64,000 bases of DNA. It comes from Xylogone sp. PMI_703. Taxonomy: Eukaryota; Ascomycota; Leotiomycetes. The DNA lies in contig JAJTUQ010000005.1 of NCBI GenBank assembly GCA_021399445.1, forward strand, positions 4,402,001 to 4,466,000, written 5' to 3'. A program made the translations under genes and the position numbers. The notes under the pieces were generated by a model, which did no database searches, had not been told where the DNA came from, and was given only the letters and a program-made list of their open reading frames with translations. Below are positions 12,187-25,100 of the stretch, piece by piece (the first letter of the stretch is position 1; every line of letters begins with the position of its first letter).

Positions 12187-15100
12187 GTTAATTAGAGAAA
12201 AGTATGTATGTACATGCTTTCGGCCTGCGTGTCCGGGCAAGTTCCACCTTGTGAGTGGAACAGAAGCAGTGGAAACAAGAGAACGTTGGGGATGCGGGTA
12301 AAAGGAACCAGCAGGCATTCTTGTCTGCAAAGTATTATGTAGCAATAGTCTTGGAAAATCGTAATAAATGAGATATTCATTTCCACCCGTGCTAATACTG
12401 CCGAGACATACTTTGTAACCAGTTCATGCGACTGAAGAGGAAAAGAGAAAAACTATTGGCAAAGTTCGCCCCTGCCTTATAAACGGTAGAACGCTGCTGC
12501 AGAAGAATGCAGGGAACACTGAGAGGAAGTAAAAAGAAAAAAGGGGGCTGCACAAATGAAATGAAATGAGAGAAAATGAAGAGGTCCGTGAGAAAGCAAG
12601 GAACAAGTCGAGAAGGATATGAATTGGAAGAGGAGAGAAATATACGAAAAGCACAAGTGGCTGCGGTAATGAGGGGCAAGAAGAAAAGAGGAAAGAGGAA
12701 GGAGAAAGGAAGGTTCGGTACCTTAAAATGCACCGGAGATCCAGATCCCAGGTCCAGATCAGATCATGCATGGGAGATCATGTGCAAGGCGATCATTCTG
12801 CGTCCACACAGACACACAAGAGGCCGTTTGAGTTCCTCACAGTAGCAGTATCAGTCTCAGGCAAGTACAGCTGCACATTTGCCTCATTGTCCATTTGAGC
12901 TTGGGCAGAAGAAGGAAGGGGCGCTTGGGGGCTTCGCACAGCCCGCACGGGTGATTGCGTCTCTCTCCACCACCTCCGATCTAAACTCCTCCGGGAACTG
13001 CCCAAGCTTCCCTTTCTGCGTCTGGTGTTATGCATGGGCATTTACACAGGACAAGAGCTCGAGCACAAGGCACGAGTTAACATGCACAAAGCGCATGCAT
13101 CAGCAGCAGCAGGCACAAAGCGCCATGTTACGGCTTGGTGGATAGGCCTCCAGCAGCAACGATGCACAATGCTACTGTGCAATGCGGTTGCGTGTACATG
13201 CAGCAGCAGTACTGCGAACCAGATCTTCCCTCCCCCTCCTCTCCTTCCCTCTGCTCTCCTCCTTTAGCATGGGTCTCGGATTAGGCAAGTGGGGACTCGT
13301 TTTCAGCCATTTTGAGACGGAGTCACGCAACTTGATGCAATCGTCTCTCTCTTGAACCCCGATTGAGCCCTCTCCCATTTGTTCTGCAGGTGTAGCTGTA
13401 GCTGTAGCTTCCTGCCGACTCAGCCGCGCTCTAAATTCGCCGATGCTTTAGCCTATTCCGTCTTTCTAGGGTTTCCACTTTGAGGCAGCTAAGAACCGGA
13501 TATACCGATCTGTGATTGGAGTAGGTTCGAGTCAATGACTACTGACGGTCGAAGAGACTGACTCGTTAACCCTTCCAGATCCCACTGCCTGGTCAAGTAG
13601 AGTCACTGTCAGTCCCACTTTCCATTTATCATCCATCAATCCCGAATTTCTTGCCGTTATCACTAAATTCAGCCCGCTTCCCCAGTTTTTCCATCACTTT
13701 TCCATCTCCGCACTGTAATCTGAGGAATATTTTGTCTTATGTTCCCGTTCCCGTCTGTACTCGAGGAGTTGCTTTGAATTGGAGATGTCTTAAAATGTAA
13801 TGGTCCTCTTCTCCGAGATCTAGACTGCACGTACCTGCTTTATCTAGTTAGTCTATCTACCTTATTTCTTTTTTGCCTCACACATGTAATCAATCGGGGT
13901 TTGCATCCTTGAAACCTAAGTGGCTCTTCCCCAGTTATCACCGATTTGTGTCTGCCTCCAATGCTGAACACCGATTTGGCCAAAATTTGTTCTGATCATT
14001 GTATGCAAAAATATCCAATGTCAATGCGGTGCTCGCGTTTGCAAACCGTTAGCGCTTCTATTTGCCTTCCTCCTTTCTCCTTCCACATCCATCCATTCTT
14101 GCCCAAGTTAACAACGAAATAAGAGAGTAGAATAGGGGTCAGGTTATGAATTGGAATAACTCCACGAATCATATTTTCGAAGTCAAAATTCATACATTGA
14201 CTTCTACTCACGTATATTGTTTTTTATGTATAGTACGTATGTGAAGGTGAAAAATGATAAGTAATGTATCACCACGACGGGAAGGTATCGAAGCGAAAGA
14301 AAAAGAAAGCAGCCAGTGGAATGCATGGGTTTACGAGAAGTGAAACCCACATACGTACCGTTCGTTAGGGAAATAGAGTGCCGGATGCCTGCACTACTTG
14401 CCCGGTACATGCCGCTGCGTGCCGTTGCTGCGTGCCTTGGTTGTATGCGTTATGTACCAGGACCGGCCAGGCCGACCTGATGCAGAGGAGTAGAAAGAGC
14501 GGTACCAGTTCAGTGAGGGTGTTGGTATTCTTGCACCAATCAGCTGAGGGTGAAATTGTAGTTGGCGAATGTCTCGAGTGTTCCTTAGCAGGTTGTTTAA
14601 TGTTTGATACTGCCACTTCCGTCCACTTCAAGTCTTAAGCTGGGAAGGAACGTACCTGGACCGCTTGGTGCTCAATGTTCGCACGTCACTTGCTCAGCCA
14701 CTTGACACCAGCGTCCAGACTCTTGTCATTCTAACTAATGTGTCAGTCAAGTGGAAAGCGACTGAGATGCTAAGATTCAACGGAAGGCTCTTTAGGTTGG
14801 GACCGTTAGACAAGCTTTAGTCGTTGGTTGGTGCTATGGCGTGGATGGGTAGGGGCCATTGGCCCAGCTCATATGTTATTTGCCTCTTCTGTCTGCGCCA
14901 GGCATGCTGTTATTGGGCTGATCGTCTGCATCGAGCCCTAAGCAAGGGAGAGCAAGCCAGGCATGCCAAACCACAAGGTTCAGGGGGCGCTCCCTACCGG
15001 AGCCGCTCCAGACTTTCTACAGTACTGTTCAGTGCACTGCGGCCGGATTCAGACGGCAGCGGCGGGTGATGGAAAAGTAGAGAGAAGTCAGCAACCGTCA

Positions 15101-18100
15101 ACCGAGGAACGTCGTAGACAAATGAGCAGTTGTAGCTGAAGTGGTCTTGGCTGCCTTTCGTTGTGCGGCCAATCATCAGTCAAAGGACGCCTGGCTCCAC
15201 CCACGGTTGCAGTGCACAGGGCCTAGCCGTGCCTGAGCTGTGGCTGGACGCTTTGCCGCCTTGCCTAGTTAGTACTAAAGCTATTTGACTAGTCCCTATT
15301 AGATCTAGCGCCGATATTGAGGCCCTGGTCGATCGACCATTAAACAATGGCGCACATGGCCCCAGCTCTGAATCATCCTCTGATAGGGCCGAGATGAGCT
15401 GCAGTGGCTGCTCGGCGCTATTTTAAAGCTGCAGGCGATCTGCACCGCCATAGCCGCTTCCGAGGTAAAGCACTCTCTCTTAAGTACCTACACTATTGCA
15501 TCGCGGGGCATCTCACTCACTTGGCGTGTTGAATCTCCCCCTTTTCGTACCCGTGTTGTTGCTGATAGTCTCTTTTTGCTTTTTGATCTCGCTGCCCCTT
15601 ACAGTCTGCATAGGTTCGGATCGAGAAAAAAGCACATTGGAAGCAGCAGGAGCAGCAGGTACAGCACGGCAGTCCAGCTAAGCGATGCTGCACAGCTTCT
15701 ATTTGACCGAGTTGGCTGCCGTGGCTGATGTGCGATGGAATGGCTGCCATGCTCTTCCAGGCTCTTCATGTCGAGACCAGAAGAAAAGTGTATGATGGTT
15801 GATGTAGGATCTACCCTGGGGGAGGGAGGAGCAGATGCAGTCCCGTGCGCTTCCCGTGGACGGCGAGCGCAATTGCCCCTTGTTACCCGTCAGCAACGAG
15901 ATCTTGAGCCCTAGTCAAGTGAAGACGGGCAGCCCGCCAGCCCACTTGGCCTCGTCACTCTGTCTATGGAGCGTCTACCACTCTGTGAACCCTCTTACCA
16001 TGCTTGCCCGCCGCAAGGACAGTACGGAAGTACATCTCCACAGTAGCGTCTTCACCACTTCCTTCCAGGTAACCACTTGCATTGCTGCATCAGTTGCCAT
16101 CGCCCTTTGCCACGCCCCAGCTATGGCCCGAACGAACCGGGCCATTCTTCCACTCGCTGATCCTCTGGTTGTTGGGTCGAGATCGGAGGCTGAATGATGC
16201 TGAACCTCACCATTAATTGCGGTTCCTTTGGCCCGGGTCGCTGGGAGCTGCCCCCGTTGATTCCTGGGAGAGACTTGTTGTATCATTGTACCACGTTTTG
16301 CTGCTTCTTCTCCTCTTTCTCCTCCGGCCAACTTCAGACCAGAGTCCAAATCCGCATCACACTAGGCCCGATGTGGAGCTAGGAGCAGGGGAACTGTGTT
16401 TTAGGGCATTCGTTGGGCCCTTCCGTCTTGAATCACTCAGAAATTCGGTCATCGGGCAAGGAATATCATATGTGAGTGATATAAGCGCGATATGAGGATC
16501 TGTCGCAGGGATGCCCTAGGAAGGCCACGCTGAAGCCGTTCTTGCTCTTGTTCTTGGGCTGCAGAATTGCGGTCCTTGTCCCGGCAGAGCTGATCCATTA
16601 GGGGCCTATGCACCGCGGGGCTGCTGGCAAGGTCCGTTGAGTGCCAAGTTGACGCTACTACTCGGGCCGCGAGCTGCCATTGGTTCCTGTTGAGGATTCC
16701 TGACTGCTGCTCTTGAATCGGCGTACACAACCTGCTGCGCGGGGAACTGCTTTTGCTGGAGCCGGCTTGGAATCGGGGCGTGCACACGATCGAATCACAG
16801 CTCTCAACACCCTCAGTGACTATTCCCCATCACACATCCTACTCCTCTATCCGACCAGTCCGTCGGTAGTGGCACTGGGACTTCAGGTGTGATGGATAAC
16901 TGAAGGGTCATGCTGGAAACTACTTCTGAGTGGTGGCTTGCTTTGCCTGGCCCAATCCCGCTATGATGCATGCGGAGCCGCGAAATGATGGCATCTCGAT
17001 GTGCTTCATGGAACCCTCCTAAAAGTCACACCTACCAGGGCTCTTTGCTCGTGATCAACGATCGTGCAGAAACCGTATTGCATACCAAGCATTCAATCTC
17101 CCCCGGCAACAGTGTATGCGAGAGAGAGAGAAACGCGCGGAAGTTGCGCTCAAGCCTTTTGGCTGGGTGGTTCGATGGTTGTTAAGACAGTGGATTTTTC
17201 TTATTTGGAAGTTTCGAAGGTTTCTCTCACGTGCAAACCTGCTTGTGTGCCGTTCCACTGCTGCTGTGCAGCTCTGCAAGGTAGCAGCATGGTAGGTGGA
17301 TCTTCCTTCCATGCTGTCCTTTTCTTTTTGCTTTTTCTGCTGCAGGCCAAAAAGCAAAGATACGGTAGAGACCAGAGGAGAACTGGGCACAGATCTTCTC
17401 TACCGCCTTAATCTGGTTGCGATGTCTGGCTGGCTCCTTTGCTTCTCGCACTGCCCGCCCAGAAAGGCGTCGCCACCACCCATGCCGTGCCTGGCCAAAC
17501 CACACAGCATCCAGTCCAGCGAGAGAAGGGTTCATGGTAAGGTCAAGATAGCCGCAAACAAGTCTGTGTCTGGCCAGGTCGAAAGAGGTCCGTCAGCGAT
17601 TACTATCACACTACTCCTCGGGTGGCCATCGACGACCCCGTGTCCGCTGGGTCCAGCACAGTCGGCGCCGTGTCGTCAGCGAATCAGCCGGTGTTGGTTT
17701 GTGCTCAAGCCACCGAGCAGAGGAGGGAAAGTTGGGACATTGGCACTGCGGTGAAATACCAAGATGATTGGACATTTGGAACGATTGTGACGGTGGCCTG
17801 ACCAGCCAACAGCCCGGAGCCAGGCTTCTGAGGCAGAGGCAGATCTCCTCGATCGATGCTGCGCTGCCGATCCCGATTGGCCCTGCGCGTGGCTCTCGAG
17901 GCCGTGCAGCAGCAACAGCAGCCAAGACACCCCCTGGCACCCCGATTCAGAGGATGCGCTGTGGCTTGGGTGCAAAGGCTACAGGGGCTGCGAAAGAAGG
18001 TTTCTGTGCTGCACAAGGAACCTTCCAATATCAAAAAGTAATGTTTCAACCCATTGAGTCTCCCACCAAGGATCGCCCGTTCGAGTTTAATTAGAGCAAA

Positions 18101-18440
18101 ACCCTGCTTGCTAGTCCAATATTATGCTGCATCTCCATTCAGCTCCGCAAATGACATCAATGAGACAGTGTTCACTACCTTGCAAAGAGCTTAATTTCTG
18201 GGTGCCCTTCTTTCTCCTTGCATATAAACTCGTGGCTGCGGCAAGGTCCTGCCCTACCAAGTACATCCTGGATCTCTCCAGCATATATCTACCGGCGTCC
18301 TCCAACCACCAGCCACCAACCACTGCGCTCTATCCAGAGGATACACATATACATATCTGCGTCTCCCCCCTCCACCTCGTTGCCCATACACACAACACAC
18401 ACACTCCTTCAGTACCAAGCAGCAAATAAACACCACCAAT
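12187..18440. other. 6.25-kb gene-free region upstream of the bZIP gene
   Basis: No supported gene on either strand. The first 700 bp are purine-rich on the plus strand. From about 12.9 to 18.2 kb the DNA is mostly GC-balanced with recurring GCAGCAGC, CTGCAGCTG-like and GCTGTAGCTGTAGC motifs. Many short open frames overlap on both strands but none shows a domain or consistent coding character. The most likely reading is an extended regulatory region, possibly with noncoding transcripts, for the bZIP gene; an unrecognised rapidly evolving gene cannot be excluded. Confidence 0.5.
18223..18228 (+). promoter_or_regulatory. TATA box of the bZIP gene
   Basis: TATAAA about 215 bp before the bZIP start codon. 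From roughly 18255 to 18440 the sequence is C-rich with ACACAC stretches and has no ATG, as expected for a short leader. Inference from position. Confidence 0.5.
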
Positions 18441-19191
18441 ATGTATAACTTAATTACTCCTGTTCACCCAGACTCATATGAGGTTGACTCGCCCCTCACC
18501 ACTGCTCCTCCTTCCGATAATGGCATCCCATATGTCCTTTACAGCAACGGCAGCACTTCTTCATTTGAATATATCGATCCCTTGACTACTGCTAGCCACA
18601 TGCCAGAGGGACACTTTGTCGTAAGTATCCCAGAAGATATTGCCACTCGAGGTGTAGAGTGCTAACTTCTTCAGGACTATACCTCTCCATTCCCACAGCA
18701 GCTGGATGCAACGTGGCATGGGTCATCATTCTCCAGCGCTGATAGCGGAGTATACACACCAGAGCCTGCTGCACCTGAAGGCTTTGAAGTCAAAATTCAA
18801 CATGACTACAAAGAACTCTTCAACTGTGTCGAGCGGGTTACCGTCAACAACTCTGGTCAAGGCAACAGCCTTCTGGTGAGTCTGGAATCTTTCTAACTGA
18901 ACGTGGCAAGCAGAGATATTAACAAGATTACTTTAGCGACGCCGCGAGAAAAACAGAGTATCTCAGCGCGCTTTCCGAGCACGGAAAGAGAAGTACACTC
19001 GAGATCTGGAGAAACAATACCGCGATCTCCGAGAAAAGTACGACCGGCTGATGCAGATTATCGTCCCTCTCAGCAACACCAAACTATACGGCGAGATCAA
19101 TCTTCAAGAGTTGCTGCTTGAGGAAGAGAACTTCCCCGACAATGCTAGCAGTCAAGGCAGCTCCCCATGTGAGAGCAGCAAATCCGCCTAA
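18441..19191 (+). CDS. bZIP transcription factor, AP-1/Yap-type basic region, 211 aa
   Basis: Three exons: 18441-18620, 18675-18875 and 18937-19191, both introns in phase 0. Residues 1-127 are a Ser/Thr/Pro-rich region. Exon 3 begins exactly at the basic region (RRREKNRVSQRAFRARK, 128-144). N133, Q137, F140 and R141 fit the fungal Yap/Pap1 pattern NxxxQxxFR, so binding to TTACTAA/TGACTAA-like sites as a dimer is expected. The leucine zipper has heptad leucines at 151, 158, 165 and 172 and is short. The tail ends in a Ser-rich stretch. There is no visible C-terminal cysteine-rich domain of the kind that makes Yap1 redox-sensitive, so a stress, iron or metabolite regulator of another subclass is more likely. 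The 6.25-kb upstream region suggests complex control. Start supported by the ATG-free leader. Confidence 0.92.
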
Positions 19192-20073
19192 GCGCCACTC
19201 GAGTTCACTTCTGTTTATTAATATTTCTTTCTTCCTTTTTTTTGTTTTTGGCTTTTATCCCCCTATTCCAAAACAAAAAGTGCATATATCTGAAGAGGGT
19301 GGAGAAAATGCTTGTGTAGCTGGCCTTCACATACTGTATGTATACCGTAGTGGGGACTGCCGTCGTCTTGCAACATAGCGTTGATACGGTATCGATAATT
19401 ATTGGGAAAGATACTCCTTTATCTTAAAGGCTGTAATATTTTGTTATTTGGGAGGAGTTCAGGTCCTGGAGTTGGTTGCATAGCTGGTTATTCTTACTGG
19501 GGTGGTATACCCACACATACATATCGTTAACATCCCATTGTTAGATTGGGAGTTGGGTGGTGGGGTGGTTGATATTTTTGCTCAAAAATACGGAGCATAT
19601 TGTTTGCCATCGGAGTAAAGTCTCCGGGCATACTGCGTTTATATCTTTGTCTTACTTATTACTAGTTGTAATAGTATCTAAGAAGTTCTGACACCAGAAC
19701 CTCAGGGCTTGGAGGTGTCTAAGAGAAAAATAAAATAAAGAGATTAATATGATTTTTCTTCTTTGTCCATCCTTATTATCTTTTATTATTTGTGTTCTGC
19801 CATTATTTATTTATACATTGCTGATATGTATGTTCGTTAAAGGGATTGTGAAATTAGCGCTGCCACCTTACTCAGAGTGATTAACACCCTCCCCTATCTA
19901 AGCACGGAAATTCGATCAAAGACTATGCCTGCAAAGTAAAAGTGAGCCCAGCAAAATGTAAAACAGACGAAAATAAATTACATGCTACAACTGTAACTGC
20001 AGTACAGAACACGATTTGGACCTCCCTACCCCTTTCTCAACTAATGCCTATACACCCGCACTAAGTCAGGATC
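19192..20073. other. Intergenic region between bZIP and GH16 genes
   Basis: AT-rich 3' flank of the bZIP gene and promoter of the next gene. A six-codon upstream reading frame (ATG at 20044, stop at 20062-20064) sits 10 bp before the GH16 start and could damp its translation if it is in the transcript. No other feature is evident. Confidence 0.5.
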
Positions 20074-21456
20074 ATGACCCTTATTCCAAGTATTCTAAAA
20101 ATATATATCCTCTCCGCACTTATACTTTCCTCAATATCACTTCAACCGCTATATTCAGCTGCCGCAGAAACAGCAGATATCCTAAACTTGAATACAGGAA
20201 CCAAACATGAGCGGAGTGATCACGAATGTGCTCTCTTCGTAACAACCGGCCCAACATCTAGTTACTTCACGCACCACCGCTTCTATGACTTTAGGAGCCT
20301 ACTCCCTGTGGCTGGCACATTCAATGGAGGAGATATCACTTCTGCCATACCGGCAATAATCTCCAGCCCGAACATCTCAGTTAACGAAGACGTCACCAAT
20401 GAGTACTTCCGCTCACAGGTGTGGACACCCAACTGGGAGATCCAGGCATGGAGTAGAAACCTTACTCCCATGACCTTGAATACGGATGCAAATACAGATC
20501 CAGGTGTGTTGGCGAGCATGGTTATGTCCAGTAATAACGTCTACATCGAGATTGATGAGGAGAGCCAGAACGAGAAGACGGAAAAGGAGCAAAATGCAAT
20601 AACAGTTAGGAATACAATTAGAGATAGTAAAGAGAATTATTCAACGCATCTCACTCTACGCACAGCACGTTTAGAGACGTTCCAGACAGCAGCAGAGATC
20701 GATAGTACGTTGAAGGATTACCAATTCCTTTCTGTCCGCTTTGAGGCTCTTGTCAAGGGGCCAGTAGGGGCTTGCGCGGGGATGTTCACTTATCACGCGC
20801 TTCCTGCATCCTTTTCAAACAACTCGACCCTTGACTCTAATACCACAACAGCTGCAGCAACAGTACAAGAGTCCGATATTGAGATCTTAACATCAGATCC
20901 CTCTTCATCTATCCACTTCACAAACCAACCATCACAAGATGCATCAGGACATGCAATCCCCGGCGCGACTACGAATACTACAATTACTTCATCCAGTGGA
21001 GGCAAAAGGAAAACGAAGAACGCAGCTTCCTTCGATCGCTCGAAATGGAATATCTACCGCATGGACTGGACCGCGGACCAAACAGCCTGGTATGTCAATG
21101 GCATCTCGGTAGCTAACATCTCCATCAATGTCCCACGGGATCCGATGGGGCTCGTGGTTAATATGTGGAGTGACGGTGGTGGGTGGAGTGGGGAGATGGA
21201 GGTTGGAGAAGCGGCTTTCCTGCAAGTGAAGTGGATTGAGGTTGTGTTTAATGTTAGTGATGGAAGTAGTAGCGGGTATGATGCAGGCAATGATGAGGTT
21301 AGACCAGATGGGTTATTGAAGAGAGATGGTGGTGATGAGGCGGTTTGTATTATTGGGGATGGAGTAAGGAGTTCAGGGGTAGCGAGGGCGGGGAGGATGG
21401 ACAAATGGGTTGTGATTGTGAGCGTTGGAACTCTTCTGACTGCAGCTTGCTTTTGA
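20074..21456 (+). CDS. Secreted/GPI-type GH16 glucanase-like protein, 460 aa
   Basis: Intronless. Residues about 5-30 form a hydrophobic N-terminal signal sequence. The catalytic strand motif ExDxE of glycoside hydrolase family 16 is present as E266-S-D-I-E270 (nucleophile E266, acid/base E270), followed by the concanavalin-A-fold strand WNIYRMDWTADQTAWYVNG. The order and spacing fit fungal GH16 proteins that cleave or transglycosylate beta-1,3(4)-glucans at the cell surface. Several N-glycosylation sequons occur (NIS, NNS, NTT, NVS). The last about 18 residues are hydrophobic (WVVIVSVGTLLTAACF), after a Gly/Ser/Asp-rich spacer, which suggests a GPI-anchor signal. Residues 163-185 and 285-320 are low-complexity inserts that make it longer than a bare GH16 domain. 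The catalytic residues are intact, so activity is likely; the exact substrate is inference. Confidence 0.85.
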   Translation: MTLIPSILKIYILSALILSSISLQPLYSAAAETADILNLNTGTKHERSDHECALFVTTGPTSSYFTHHRFYDFRSLLPVAGTFNGGDITSAIPAIISSPNISVNEDVTNEYFRSQVWTPNWEIQAWSRNLTPMTLNTDANTDPGVLASMVMSSNNVYIEIDEESQNEKTEKEQNAITVRNTIRDSKENYSTHLTLRTARLETFQTAAEIDSTLKDYQFLSVRFEALVKGPVGACAGMFTYHALPASFSNNSTLDSNTTTAAATVQESDIEILTSDPSSSIHFTNQPSQDASGHAIPGATTNTTITSSSGGKRKTKNAASFDRSKWNIYRMDWTADQTAWYVNGISVANISINVPRDPMGLVVNMWSDGGGWSGEMEVGEAAFLQVKWIEVVFNVSDGSSSGYDAGNDEVRPDGLLKRDGGDEAVCIIGDGVRSSGVARAGRMDKWVVIVSVGTLLTAACF

Positions 21457-22128
21457 TTCTGATGAAAACGTGTCCATAATGAAAGAACTACAAGTAGACA
21501 AACTATGCAAAATAGTTTGTTAAAATCTCGGTCATTGCTTGCGATCCGGTGATTGGTTGATTCTATATGACGACCATCATGGAAGGATTACGATTTCTAG
21601 AAGCCTCTACGAATGGATACAAATTCCCTTGGCGTGGTTTGCGCTTTACCAAGTACACGACTTGGCGATACTGTGGTGAAGCAAGTCACTTCATGTCTCT
21701 TCATACATCCAGAGCGACCCATTACATGTTGCTTAAAGGCGATTGAGACATTCCACTGGCCGGAGAATACTCCGCTAGACTCTGTATTAAGCCTCTAGCT
21801 GTGGTTGCATTGACCGCGGGGTAATGTAACTGAGATTGACGAACTCCTGCTCGTGCCCCTCGGCCGGGCTGTGGCTGGTCCCGCGCTTCGGGTTCCTACG
21901 CTGCGCCCTAGCTATCCCCGTTATCAGAGAGTTGCAATGACGTCCCTTGTATAAGACTTTTTATCAGTGCGAGCTTCTCCTAAATTCCAAACCATACCGC
22001 CATTTGCAGTTCTATTTGACAGTAATTTGATTTAGAACGCTACCATAGTATCTGATTATCTTTACAGAGACCAATTCTCCAGTTCAATCGGCCATTCATG
22101 CGAAGTCGTAAGCACCGAGGTTACGAGC
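21457..22128. other. Intergenic region upstream of the SPX-EXS gene
   Basis: Holds the 3' flank of the GH16 gene and the promoter of the SPX-EXS gene. No supported gene, RNA or repeat seen. Confidence 0.5.
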
Positions 22129-25100
22129 ATGAAGTTTGCGAAGGAGCTCGAGGAGGATCTGGTGCCAGGTATGGCCAATCCTGTACTGGAGAGCCGAATA
22201 CGATGTGCTAACAAATCTACTAGAATGGAGAGCCAAATATCTCGACTATAAAGCAGGTAAGAAGCGTGTGAAGGCTGTTGCCCGCGCCGTTCAACGTGCA
22301 GAAGCAAGCCCCCGACCCGCTGGACAGCCTCAATTGCCAATCCGCGATTTTAGTCTATATGGAGCGACAAATACCTTCAAACCTCGCACACCACACGCGA
22401 AGAACGGCGCAAGTCCAGACCCATTTGATAGATGGGGGGACGTTGCTTATACGCCTCTGGCGGCGTCGCCTGCTCCGAATCCCGAAGGCAAGGATTCCAG
22501 CTCTGAAGATTCAGAAGAGGGCCCATATGCGAAGCTGAAAAAGACTCCTCCGGTTCCAATTCGACAAAGGGCTGCACACTCTAGCTCCTCAGCCCCAGTC
22601 CAGTATGAGAGTTTTGTACCAACACCCCCTACGAGGCATACGATGAATTCAAACTTTGAACTGCCAGATCCTGCGATACCACCAGAGCTATCTCCAGCTA
22701 CAATAGCTGAAGAAACTTTCAAAACACACTCACATCGAGATAGTGATTCCAATGAGTCACCAGTGTTTCCTCGGTACAGATCCTTGGTCGTACCCCGAAA
22801 GCCCCCTACTGGTAGACTCTCCACGTGGAATACTTATAAGTCTGGAGAAAGCTCCGCCCCTTCTCCAGGCATGATACGTAGGATGTTCTCAGTTGGTACT
22901 CCCTTGACCAAGTCTGACAGCAATCGCATCGACTTGACCTTGATGCAGGTGGAAACTGTCAGATTACGACAGAAGGAGTTTTTCAACTGGATGGATGGGG
23001 AGCTGGCCAAGGTCGAGGAATTCTACAAGATAAAAGAAGACGAGGCCGGAGAACGTCTTAAGGTGCTACGTGATCAGCTCCATGAGATGCGCAATCGTAG
23101 AATTGAGGAAATTGTGGCCGCACAGCGAGCCAAAGCACATGCGAAGAACAGCAATAGTCATAGCATACCAAATGGGCGTAGCTCAGAATCACAAGATGTC
23201 GAGGAAGATAGTTCTCCAGATGAGACGGACCACCTGAAACAGTTCCTAGGCCCTCTGGGACGGGTATTAGATACCGCGAAAGCAAAAGCACTGAGCTCAC
23301 GCTTTGGACCAAACTCTAAAGCTTTAGAAAACATGCCTACAACACCAGATTGGCGTTCTGGCCAACGGAGACCACGAACCGGCCATATAGAAGAAGGACG
23401 TGATTATGTTCGGCAGGATCACCCTCAGGAGATTGTCGCATATCGGGCCGCCAAACGGAAGCTCAAGCTCGCGCTCAAGGAGTATTACCGTGGTCTGGAA
23501 TTGTTAAAGTCCTACGCCCTTCTCAATCGAACCGCCTTCAGGAAGATCAACAAAAAGTATGACAAAGCAGTCAATGCCCATCCCCCATTACGATACATGT
23601 CCGAGAAAGTGAACAAAGCCTGGTTCGTCAAGAGTGAAGTGGTCGATAATCACATGCATACAGTAGAGGACCTCTATGCGAGATACTTTGAGAGAGGAAA
23701 CCACAAGGTCGCCACAGGAAAGCTCCGAAGCTCGACAGATAAACGAAATGACAAATCATGGAGTGCCTTCACCAACGGCTTACTAGTCGGGATCGGGGCT
23801 GTCTTCATGATACAAGCCATTGTCTATGCTGGAGAACTCCTGTTCGATAAGGATCCTACAGTTGCCGTACGAACAAGCTATCTGTTACAGATCTATGGCG
23901 GCTATTTGCTTGGATTATACTTGTTCATCTGGTTCTGCATCGATTGTAAAATCTGGGCCCAGAAGAAAATTAACTATGCCTTTGTGTTCGAGTTCGATCT
24001 GAGACACAATCTTGACTGGCGGGAGATGGCCCAGTTCCCATGTTTCTTTATATTCCTTCAGGGCCTCATCATGTGGCTCAATTTTTACATAGTCGGCCAT
24101 CTTTCCGAAATGTACATATACTTTCCGGTAATCCTGATGTGTCTCACGGTTCTCTTGATATTTTTCCCTGCTCCTGTGTTCTTTTATAGAAGTCGTAGGT
24201 GGTTTGTATATTCTCATGTAAGCCGGCACTTTGGATCCCTTGAGCACTTCTAAGTTCGTCTACTGACCGTGAATATAGTGGCGTTTACTGCTTGCTGGTT
24301 TATACCCTGTAGAATTTCGCGATTTCTTCCTTGGAGATATGTATTGTTCATTAACCTACTTTATGGGTGTAGGTATTCCTAATTCCCATGACTTGTTATC
24401 ATATACTGACTACTTTAATCCGCAGAATATATCATTATTCTTTTGCCTATATGCCCAGCACTGGAGCGATCCTACCAAATGCAATTCGTCTCACTCTCGG
24501 CTTATGGGATTTTTTTCGACACTTCCAGGCATATGGCGTGCATTACAGTCTCTGCGACGTTTTCACGATACTCGCAATGCATTTCCTCACTTGGCTAATT
24601 TTGGCAAATACACGGCAACCATTCTTTATTACGTGACACTTAGTCTCTACCGCATAGAAAAGACATCTCGCATGCAGATCTTATTCTGTGTATTTGCTGC
24701 TGTCAATGCTGTCTATACATGTAAGTATCACTTCCAATTCAAATTACGAAGTAAACTAATAAGCGACGCTAAAGCAATTTGGGATTTGGCTATGGATTGG
24801 TCTCTTCTGCAGCCTCGTGCTAAGCAATTCTTACTTCGAGACCTACGAGGGTATAAGAACGTGTGGTGGTATTATGGCGCTATGGTTCTCGACGTTATAC
24901 TCCGCTTCAATTGGGTACTTTATGCGATATTCACTCATGATGTTCAGCACAGCACCTTAGTCTCCTTTTTTGTTGCTCTTAGTGAGGCTACTCGAAGAGG
25001 CATATGGGCAATCTTCCGTGTTGAGAACGAGCATTGCTCGAATGTTGCTCACTTCAAGGCTTCTCGAGATATCCCTCTTCCATATGTGCTTGATGAAGGG

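Noticed and set aside
13520..13560. GGTTCGAGTC string as a tRNA B box
   Set aside because: No matching A box or cloverleaf stems around it.
18124..18429. 101-codon frame just before the bZIP start
   Set aside because: It begins upstream of the TATA element, so it would not be in the bZIP transcript, and is Thr/His-rich low complexity from CA repeats.
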